Of a stretch of DNA of 64,000 nucleotides, positions 55,790 to 64,000 are shown piece after piece. A program made the translations under genes and the position numbers. The notes under the pieces are model-generated. The model searched no databases. It was not told the DNA's origin and saw only the letters and a list, made by a program, of their open reading frames with translations. This DNA is from Lepidostoma basale (taxonomy: Eukaryota; Arthropoda; Insecta; Trichoptera; Lepidostomatidae), in assembly GCA_022606425.2 (NCBI GenBank), contig JAHDVF020000010.1, forward strand, positions 1,860,001 to 1,924,000. The letters are read 5' to 3'. Within the stretch, counting starts at the first letter, position 1, and each line of letters opens with the position of its first letter.

Positions 55790-56225
55790 GCCTAATTACA
55801 GCTAATTTAAAAAACGGTGGATACGTGTAAAATAAATTAAATAAACACAAAAGTCCGGATCGTCCATGTCAACATGTGCAACATCGAAAAAAACATTATG
55901 TTATGTGCTAAATTAAAAAAAACGGTGGATATGTGGAACATAAATTAAATAGACAATATGTGCACCATCTAAAAAGAACATTTTGTGTTAAATTATTTTT
56001 ATTTTGTTATTTTATTTTATATCATTGTATTTTATATTATTTGTTTTAGATTTATTTTGTGGGTGTTGGACGATCGAAGTGTGCGCGGTAGATGCCTATT
56101 GGTGGCGAAGAGGTTCGCAACCCATCACACCGTGTCTCCCGCGGGGCGAAAAGAGAAGGATGGAGTGCCGCATCAGTAAAAGTGTGACAGTTCATTCTTT
56201 CTGCCTACGATGGTTAGTTAGTTGT
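55790..56225 (+). repeat. R1 SINE-like repeat with LINE 3' tail, copy 2
   Basis: Same order as 13140-12668 reversed: AACGGTGGATACGTGTAAA, two ~110-bp internal units, GGGTGTTGGACGATCGAAGT, CAACCCATCACACCGTG, then TTCTTTCTGCCTACGATGGT and (TTAG)n. In this copy the CCCTTCGGGGAGACGGCGT part of the LINE tail is deleted. Confidence 0.72.
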
Positions 56226-56439
56226 TTTTTTTACTTAAAATGTATTAACCCTTCAATGCGTGGCGTAGCAAATTCGCTACAAACAGAAAAATCTATTCCT
56301 ACAGAATATTTGAATATATTATTATTGTACACTATACTCTACATTTCCATCTTTATATTATAATATGGTAGTATTTTTTTAAACTAGCGCCGTCAAAAAA
56401 AAACATTTTACTTAACATTTGGCTGACGGTTGACGTGCT

Positions 56440-57125
56440 TCGATTATTGCAAGTTACTCAGACAATTTCTATTGAAAAGTCGAAATATATGACCTTTTCC
56501 AAAACACCCAAAACATGTAACCTGGTTGAAGAGAATCAACCCATAGAACAGATCAGAACCTTCAGGTATCTAGGCATAGACCTGGTTGGAGGAGCTGAGC
56601 TGTGGTAAGAAATACAAACCCAAGTCAACAAAGCAATGCAATCTTTGGTACTTTAAAATCCACAATATGGAAAAACAAAGACATAGCAATTATGAGTAAT
56701 ACGAGCATCTATAAAACCAATTACAGCATCTGTAAGACCAATAATAACATATGATGTTAAGGCGAGGAGAGACACAGTCAGGACCAAACAAGATGGAAAC
56801 ACTGAGGACGATAGTAGGCAAAACATTAAAAGATCGCACGAGGAATACGAGAATATGAGAGTAGGTTGAGGATTTTATAAGATGGAAGGACGACAGCGAA
56901 GAAGTGACTGGTACGGTCATGTCCAAAGAATGGACACCATCAGACTCCCCTATATTGCACTACATAATCAGCCTCACGGGACTCGTCCTCGTGGAAGACC
57001 TCCCAAAAGATGAAAGGACAGCTAGGAATCCATCTCACAGGAGGAGCAACCCTTCGGAGAACAGACCACATAGGTCTACAACAAGGAAGAGGAAGAAGAT
57101 GAAGACGAAGATGTCTTTCAGTTTT
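56440..57125 (+). mobile_element. RTE-like LINE remnant
   Basis: Frame-corrected: FRYLGIDLVGGAEL-like block near 56560, then PIITYDVKARRDTVRTK, RRSDWYGHVQRMDTIRLPYI and PRGRPPKR. It resembles the RRRYWRDHV family but is older. Confidence 0.68.
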
Positions 57126-57704
57126 TAAAGTCTCTTTTTTAAAAAAAAGCTACATTGCCAGTAGAGTATCACAATCAATAATTTATTTTATGTAACAAAA
57201 AAAATATCGTATTTTTGTTGCAAATTTGCTGCAAGTGCATTTTTATCAATTTCGGTACAAGTAAATAAAACATTTTTTTTTATTAAAATTTAAATAAAAA
57301 GTGAAATGAAGGGAATTTTTAGCGCGTGATTTGCTTGAATCGAAGCAGTGTATGCCGTTCCTCGACAGCTACTCGCCGTCCTCTGTTCTGGGCTCGCTAC
57401 TAACTTGTGGACAAATTTGTATGTGATAAAGTTGCGGGTGTGCGTCACGGTTTCTCAAACTTTACATTTATTAAATCTACATATTATTATATTATTGTTG
57501 TTAAAATTAAAAATATATATAATTTCGTATGTTTATATTTAGAAGAAAATAAAGAGCATCTCCATATTTTGGAAACCGCGTGGGTTTAATAGAAAACTGT
57601 AATACCGACCAATTTTAGAATTGAAGTTTGACGCGCTGCGCGTAGGCGACAGTTGTAATTCACTCCAGTTTTACATCAAAATAATTTATGCAATCAAGAC
57701 CCTG

Positions 57705-57900
57705 TACGCGTCTAGACGGACTGGAGCTCTAGGAAGGCCTAGACAGCACCTAATGGACAATGTTCTAGCTGACCTGGCTAGGTTGGGCGAATCGGACTGC
57801 TAGGAGCAAAAGGCGCAGGATCGAGGAGCTTGGCGAAAAATCATCAAGGAGGTTAAAACTCTTCAAGAGTAGTATGGCCATAGGAAGTAAGTAAGTAAGA
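57705..57900 (+). mobile_element. LINE 3' fragment
   Basis: Reads GRPRQHLMDNVLADLARLGE, stop, then DRGAWRKIIKEVKT, with a (TAAG)n tail at 57888-57900. Confidence 0.72.
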
Positions 57901-58114
57901 TCAAGGTGATCTCATTTGAATTTGTTTTTATTATTTTATTAATATTATTATTTGCTGTCATTTATATCATTATAGCAACTAATTACTATCATATTATAAA
58001 TTAGCACTGATTCTGTAATAAAACATGTCAAGGTACATATATCTGTTATTTTATTTTACTTTTATTAATAAAAAATAGGGAAACTCGTCCATCGATGAAT
58101 AATAAGCCTACTTA

Positions 58115-58420
58115 TTTTTCTTCTTCTTCTTTTAATAGATCTGACGATCTGTGACACAGAAATCATGTCTCGTCGGATTATGAGGTCCATCTGTCCTTTC
58201 ATCTCTTAGGCGGTCTTCCAGGTGGGCGATTTCATAAGCGGCTGTATATGCAAGTCTATCACCATCCATTCGGGCTACATGGTCCCTCCAGTATCTTCTT
58301 CTGGATCTACTCCACTGAACGATATCCTCTATTTCGCAAGTTTTTCTTATGTCAACGTTGCGGACACGATCTCGGAGAGTTTTTCCAGTGTTTGACCTTA
58401 GTACCTTCATTTTCGAGTTT
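58115..58420 (-). mobile_element. RTE-like LINE 3' copy (family RRRYWRDHV)
   Basis: Minus strand: MKVLRSNTGKTLRDRVRNVD, EIEDIVQWSRSRRRYWRDHV and ARMDGDRLAYTAAYEIAHLE, then a deletion before the RPPKRW block. (GAA)n at the left (3') end. Confidence 0.88.
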
Positions 58421-58529
58421 CTTACATTTATTCTGTATTTACGTCTATAATACCTGTACTACAAAACTTTGTTTAATCTTCTTTTTTCTTCTTCGTGTTT
58501 TTCGTTTATCGGTGGTTGAATAATATCTT

Positions 58530-59235
58530 GACTAAGTACTAACGCACTTAAGATAAACGCATTAACTAGGGTTTGACGCTTTTCGAGAAAAACGTGTTTA
58601 AACTTTTTATTTTTATTTTGCTTGTATCTCAGGAACTAGATAAGATACCAACATGAAAGTTGTACCAAAACAAAGAGAAAAGGGTTAAGAATACTAAAAA
58701 TACAAACATATAAAAATAAAATATAGTATATACATATCATTTAAAAAAAATACTTATCGCTAGCAGCCTTTAATACTTTTAGTCCATGATAACTAGTCAT
58801 AAACGCGTCAACTACCCTACTTGATGCATTTATGCTTAGTAAATCAATTTAATGCATTTTATATAGTAAGCTTATACCTCAATTCTTCAACAATACATAT
58901 GATAAGTGCAACTACATCACATCATGAATTTATTTGAAGGAAAATAGCTATTTGTAAAATTAGTGCGATTCCTCAAACATAGTGCATTTATGACTAAGAA
59001 GCTATTGAATGCTAGAAAACAAGTCTGTACTAACTACAGCTAGTGCGTTCTTGATAAGTAAAACTGCACTCGAAGTCTTAGTTAATGCGTTTGCGAAAAC
59101 TGAAAAACCGAGAAAATGAAGAAATCATGAAATGTCATTTTGAGAAAGTTGTAGATCTCGTTTTCCTGATACCAGATAATGTAATAACTCAATTTCGACA
59201 AAACACTTATTTGATGCGTTTATCGTAAGCGCGGC
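58530..59235. repeat. Degenerate dispersed motif tract
   Basis: Variants of GATGCATTTATGCTTAG / TGCGTTTATCGTAAG recur on both strands near 58537, 58797, 58825, 58975, 59045, 59080 and 59212. No open frame. Confidence 0.45.
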
Positions 59236-59344
59236 AGAGTAGCTCGAAACAGGGATATTAAGAGCTACATGCTACAATTGAACAATTTTCGAAGGTATCT
59301 TGCCAGGATTTTATTATTCTCCTAACATTTAGTTTTTCGTATAT

Positions 59345-59480
59345 TTTACCTTGGATAATCAGTTGCAGCAATTAGTATATATCGTTTCTCGTAACGTGCC
59401 CGAAATATTTCGTTTTCCCGCGCTTTATAGTTTTGATAATTTATTTTTCTTTCTTCATTAGATGCAGTGCTTCCTCGTTT
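59345..59480 (-). mobile_element. RTE-like LINE fragment
   Basis: The minus strand gives NEERKINYQNYKARENEIFR then YEKRY, matching 12180-12360. Its right edge overlaps the start of the exon candidate at 59462. Confidence 0.65.
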
Positions 59481-59637
59481 TGGACCGAGAGATGCGGGAG
59501 AAGTACCTGTGCTTCGAGACGGTCGCATCTGCTGAATGGCAGATGACCAAGAGACCAGTGTCTCTACTAGATGGCCAGCTCTTGCCTATGGTTCTTTGTG
59601 ACAACCCCTGGAAACGAACTCGACTGATCGTTAGAAC
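59462..59637 (+). CDS. Candidate exon of unidentified protein
   Basis: Open frame MQCFLVLDREMREKYLCFET, VASAEWQMTKRPVSLLDGQL, LPMVLCDNPWKRTRLIVRT, of globular composition with three Trp/Cys-rich spots, unlike the LINE frames nearby. Preceded by an acceptor TTTTTCTTTCTTCATTAG and followed by ACAG|GTGAGG. Phase 1 end. Not recognised; no partner exon was found to the right within the window, so the next exon may lie outside or the ORF may be spurious. Confidence 0.45.
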
Positions 59638-59799
59638 AGGTGAGGGTAGCTATTATAAAATAACTCACTTTGTTGTTAGGCATTTTAAATTATATTATTA
59701 CCCCATCCGAAATCCTGCTTGTTCCGCTTTTTGATGTCATGCTGTGGAAGAGTTTACAGCGAATAAATGCATTTTTGTTCGATGTCAGAAGCCTATATT

Positions 59800-60000
59800 G
59801 ACGACCTTCTTGGCCGAGTGGTAAGTGCATTGACTGCCACCCCGAAGGTTCCGGGTCTGGTGCAGAATTCACGTAACAATAAAATGGCGATAGATTAGCT
59901 ACTTATCACGTGTCACGAGAATCACTATGATAGCTATAATACCCTTAACATCGATTTGGCTCATGCTGTCATGATGTGAAGAGCGATTAAAAAAATAAAT
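59800..60000 (+). mobile_element. SINE subfamily A with B-box deletion
   Basis: Head GGCCGAGTGGTAAGTGCATT to GGTTCCGGG, then directly TCTGGTGCAGAATTC. The B-box and about 45 bp of body are missing. Confidence 0.82.
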
Positions 60001-60828
60001 AATAATATAGCTAATGCAGCGCCATCTCTTGATCAGTTCTTACTTTAATGAAATAATTCAAATAATTCAATTATGCTTTCAACCTAATTCTACATAGTTC
60101 TTAAAAATATATAATAACGGCACTTATTCGTATATGTTACAGCTGCTAAAATGTCCAATTGAACACTAAAGTTTAATATGCATATTTAAGAAAATCTCAA
60201 TTTTGTTTTAAATATTTATTTTTATATTACTCTGATGATGCTTGGGTACTAGCGAAATTAATTATAGGTAATTAAAAAAAAAAAGATCAGCTTGAAAACA
60301 GTATAATTAAATTTTTTTATGAATAATATTAAAAAAAGTGTTAATATAATATATGAGACAATTATTTTTTATATGAATACACGTTAATACATATATGAAT
60401 ATGTATTGTTCCCCCTGTTTCCTAATTGTTCCCTAATATCGATTTTTTTATTGAGATTAAGGTATACTATATATACTCGTAGAGTGCGAAAAATGCCTCC
60501 CTTTTACATAATACCATGAACTCAGTGGAATGATTAATAAATAAATATTTATATTTTTATATTTAATAAAAAAAAAAACAGTGTGTGTACTTATGTACAC
60601 ATATATGGAATAATACTTCTTTAACGTAATAAAATACTTAACCTCAATTTATATTTAAACATTTTTAAACACATGTTATAGTCATGAAAAATGTCGCTAT
60701 GCAATATGAATAAAATTAATTAATTATATACAATATTTATATTTATATGAGTACATCGATACTTAATAATAAATTGTTAATTACAACGAATATTCCGCAA
60801 AATAAATGAAATTAACCTATTAAAATGT
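60001..60828. other. AT-rich, nothing recognised
   Basis: Long AT-rich tracts and homopolymers; no coding, no clear repeat family. Confidence 0.5.
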
Positions 60829-60840
60829 GACAGTTTGTTG

Positions 60841-61308
60841 CAAACAGCATGGAACTGGCAAAAGAAGGATGAAAGACGAATAAATCCAGTAAAAATGAGA
60901 TCTCTAAGACGAATGTGTGGCAAAACTGTATATGATAGAGTGACAAATGCAAGTATAAGAAGTGAATGTGGTGCGAATGAAAGAGCTATGAACAAAATAA
61001 GGAAAGGGTCATTAAGATGGTTTGGACACATGGAAAGAATGAGTGAAGACAGAATAGTAAAGAAGGTATATGTAAACGGCGTGAACGGAGCTAGAAATAG
61101 AAGAAGGCCGATGAAAACGTGGCACGATCAAATCAATCAAATATTGAATGTCGGTCACGTGAGGAGTCGGAGAAATCTACGTTCGTGCATGACAAGATGT
61201 ATAAATGTAGAGGAATCGAGAGAAGTATGTCAGGACAGAACAGTGTGGCGTTCCATTCTTTCTGCCTACCCCTCCGGGGAGACGGCGTGATGGTTAGTTA
61301 GTTAGTTT
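60841..61308 (+). mobile_element. RTE-like LINE 3' copy, 9-bp duplication, open
   Basis: Flanked by AGTTTGTTG (60832-60840, 61309-61317). Open from WNWQKKDERRINPVKMRSLR through NKIRKGSLRWFGHMERMSED, RPMKTWHDQINQILNVGHVR and ILSAYPSGETA, then GGCGTGATGG(TTAG)n. No stop in 150 codons. Confidence 0.93.
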
Positions 61309-61499
61309 AGTTTGTTGGTACCATTGAAAATTGTACCAACGAAATTTTCATACATTTTACCACTAACTTCATTCATGTCTCGTTTCATGACATGTTTTCG
61401 CAATTAGTGAGTTGGCACTCGTGGGATGGCCGGCCGTTATTAATTTATCATTGATGATTAACTTCATTATGTTGCAGTTCCGTAATAGGGTGCGCGCGC

Positions 61500-62400
61500 A
61501 GCTGTCAATTTTACTTTATATTCTTTTTCTTCTTCTTCCTCAGCCTATTCCCGTCCACTCCTGGACAAAGACCTCCTCAATTCGCTTCCATGTCACTCTG
61601 TCCTGTGCAGACTGCATCCAGGTTATTCCGATGTGTCTGTTCAGATCACACTTCCACCATAGTTGTGGTCGCTCTGCACCTCTCTTTGCCGTCCACGGTC
61701 TCCAAGTCAGCAGTCTTCTTGTCCACTTTTCATCTGAGCTTCTGGCTACGTGACCTGCCCGTTGCCATTTTAGAGTCGCCACCCGGTGGATGATGTCAGT
61801 GACCTTTGTTTTTTCTCTCACCGTATCGTTTCTGACTGTGTCTCTTAGGCATATTCCTAACATGGCTCTTTCCATGGCTCTTTGGGTCACTCGTAGTTTC
61901 TCGGCACTTTTTTAGGACAATGTAATAGTTTCAAGACCATAAGTACCAACTGGCAGAACGCAGTCTTCATAGACTTTTCGTTTCAAGTTGATCGGTATTT
62001 TCCGTTTTTTAAGGATGTAGCTCAGGTTTCCGAAAGCTGCCCAGCTTAGTCCTATTTTTCTTTTTAGCTCTGCGGCCTGGATATCTCGGTCCAATCGAAT
62101 ATTGTTTCCCAGGTATATATATTCTTGGACATTCTCAATTATGTTGCCGTCCACGTTGATTTCAAGCCTTTCCGTGCCCATCACCTTGGTCTTTGCCCGG
62201 TTCAAATTCAAACCTACATATTTGGATACATCGTTCAGTTCTTTCAGCATTTCAGCTAGTTCCTCCGGAGTGTTGCTCACGAGTACGATGTCGTCGGCAA
62301 AGCGTAGATGGTTTAAATACTTCCCATCAACACGGATTCCTTTAGTTTCCCAGTTCAAATTTTTGAAGATGTATTCGAGCGATATATTAAACGCGCCAAA
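61500..62400 (-). mobile_element. RTE-like LINE copy
   Basis: Minus strand: MNWETKGIRVDGKYLNHLRF, FADDIVLVSNTPEELAEMLK (catalytic FADD), NVQEYIYLGNNIRLDRDIQA, VYEDCVLPVGTYGLETITLS stop, AMERAMLGICLRDTVRND, LKWQRAGHVARSSDEKW and QDRVTWKRIEEVFVQEW. One stop between the two blocks; 5'-truncated. 3' (GAA)n at left. Confidence 0.9.
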
Positions 62401-62479
62401 ACAAGTGTAACTTCAACAATGGTTTAGATTAAGATGTTGTGATTAGAATCCAGTTAGATTTCAGGACAGCATATTGGGA

Positions 62480-62720
62480 AACTCGAGTCGGGACACCCGC
62501 ACACACGTCATATGTGTTGCCCGACCATCGCAATCGAGGCCCGCCGCGTCGCCCGCTATCCAGTACGGCTCCGCGCGGCTTAGCGATGCCTGCCTACTCG
62601 CCCACTGGCCCGAGCCGGAATTGAATTAGCGTCAAGTCTGCGGAGTTCGTTCGTCTTCGCAATAATAATATTACGAGTGTTTGTTTACAGACACCGGCCG
62701 CGGGCGCGAAACTGACATCT
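62480..62720. promoter_or_regulatory. CpG-rich block, possible promoter/5' exon
   Basis: Locally GC- and CpG-rich (GGCCCGCCGCGTCGCCCGC, GGCTCCGCGCGGC, CACCGGCCGCGGGCGCG) in AT-rich surroundings. No clear ORF with splice borders; a GT or AG choice cannot be made by eye. Confidence 0.35.
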
Positions 62721-63034
62721 GTGAAGACACTTGTTTTATAAATTCACATGTGACGAGTTTTTTAAATGCGAAATTAGTTTGATTTTCTTAGTTACTATTC
62801 TGTTGCAGTGTTTTGAAATGAGCTGATTTGTAATTTTATCCGAATGGTTGGTTTGGATGATATAAATACGAGCATCGTTATATACGTGGAACATCTCTAA
62901 TATATCACGGAATCTAATTTATACTAACACAGCTATGACGAATTTTATATGAACTAAAGCACTGTTTTTACCGTTTTTAAGTATATTTATTGTTTCTTAA
63001 ACAATGATGTAAAACTCCTTATTTAATAATTAAA

Positions 63035-63212
63035 ACGAATGAAAACGTCAGTGTTATAAAAGTTTTATTATATTTTATGGGAATGACATGTTTCGTCCTT
63101 CTAAGGCATTATCAAATGTTGATATTTGATAATGCCTTAGAAGGGCGAAACATGTCAATCCCATAAAATATAATAAAACTTCTAGAAAACTGACGTTTCA
63201 TTCGGATTCACA
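63035..63212. mobile_element. Snap-back MITE S2, intact
   Basis: Arms 63061-63117 and 63124-63180 are 57 bp with two mismatches, loop GTTGAT. Outer CGAATGAAAACGTCAGT / ACTGACGTTTCATTCGG extend the stem. Confidence 0.88.
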
Positions 63213-63365
63213 CTTTTGAGTATATTTTTAACGACATGTTTCGACGGTTTTTACATCTTCATGATCGGGAGAACGATATAAATAAACTAAAAAATGGAAA
63301 AAAAACAGTATTTTAATTCATAAAAAATCGTCATTATGGAATTACACAGTGTTAACATTTTTAGT
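63200..63365. mobile_element. Snap-back MITE S1, partial
   Basis: TTGAGTATATTTTTAACGAC, ATGTTTCGACGG, then AAACAGTATTTTAATTCATA and the CGTCATTATGGAATTACACA end. Abuts the S2 copy. Confidence 0.65.
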
Positions 63366-63394
63366 TTATCTAAAATTAACGCAGTTATGATAAA

Positions 63395-63545
63395 AATACG
63401 AATTAATCCGTTTATTTAATGGTAATGACATATTTCGCGTCGCTAAAGCATTACTAAATGTATTTTTGATAACGGCTTAGCAAGCCGAAACATGTCATAT
63501 CAGAACGTAATATAGAAATTCTAGAATACATAAGTTTTCATTTGT
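63395..63545. mobile_element. Snap-back MITE S2-like, diverged
   Basis: GGTAATGACATATTTCG and CCGAAACATGTCATAT halves around CATTACTAAATG; shares its theme with 63035-63212. Confidence 0.6.
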
Positions 63546-64000
63546 GTTAATTATTTTATATGGAGTTATAGGTATATCATTGTTCAAATTGTTAAACACA
63601 TAATTTTATTTGTCATTTAATATATAATAACAATACATATTGCAATAGTTTCTTTATACTGATCAATATTTTAATATTTAAAAGCAATTAGGAAAAAACA
63701 TATTTTTTAATCTCTCTATGTTCATATGTATTATAAACGATTATCTGGTTGAACAACAAATAAGAACGAAACGATTTAAGAAAAAATATAAATAAAATTG
63801 GGTGATAAATATGTAGATATACAAAATACAATTGCAGAATCATGAAAAATAAATACAGTTAGTACATAATCACATTATCAGCGGAGAAATTATTATAAGC
63901 GCCTTTCTTAATTGTTCGAAAAAAAAAATAATTGTATTGATATAGTAAAGGTATCGGAGGTTTAAAGATAACGATACATAGAAAATTACATGATTAAAAG

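Overview
This is an AT-rich animal nuclear window, most likely insect and probably lepidopteran. The grounds are short exons split by GT-AG introns, a cecropia-type mariner, tRNA-derived SINEs and a dense load of insect-type LINE and MITE copies. There are no bacterial operons, rRNA genes, CRISPR arrays or convincing functional tRNA genes. The order Lepidoptera is an inference and was not tested.

Two host genes are clear and convergent. (1) On the + strand, 573-34867 holds the last 22 coding exons of a pericentrin-like protein (Plp; AKAP9/pericentrin family). The exons join in one uninterrupted frame of 1950 codons plus stop. They encode long coiled coils and, near the end, a PACT centrosome-targeting domain split over two exons (32528-32676, 32762-32887). 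The 5' part of the gene lies left of the window. (2) On the - strand, 47809-40257 holds a complete 10-exon gene of 512 codons for a highly charged coiled-coil protein of the TPH type, best matched from memory to CFAP210 (CCDC173), a ciliary doublet-microtubule inner protein. Its second intron starts with GC instead of GT. A third, unidentified candidate exon lies at 59462-59637. A CpG-rich block at 62480-62720 may be a promoter or 5' exon of an unseen gene.

Most of the rest is transposon sequence in introns and intergenic DNA. It includes many 5'-truncated LINE copies of several RTE-like families, several with clear 8-15 bp target duplications; CR1/jockey-like LINE fragments; tRNA SINEs of two subfamilies; an almost intact mariner (26918-28210); an internally deleted mariner (25266-26181); a hAT-like element with a perfect 8-bp duplication (32953-33823); a pogo/Tigger-like deletion derivative with G-rich ends and a PHD-like finger (17324-19119); TTAA-flanked piggyBac-like MITEs; Tigger-like, Harbinger-like and Chapaev-like MITEs; and several families of long snap-back hairpins. 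Many are nested, so their relative ages can be read.

The most unusual signals are: a LINE whose 5' junction carries about 45 bp of sense-strand CFAP210 pre-mRNA (exon 7 plus its splice donor), which looks like template jumping; a second LINE whose 5' junction is three TTAGG units; two LINEs with 5' filler that resembles their own flank; a TA-flanked MITE in which a 17-bp piece of its terminal repeat has expanded into a satellite 16 bp from a splice donor; and a SINE-like repeat that shares its last ~60 bp with the LINE family. I did not find a convincing new multi-gene system.
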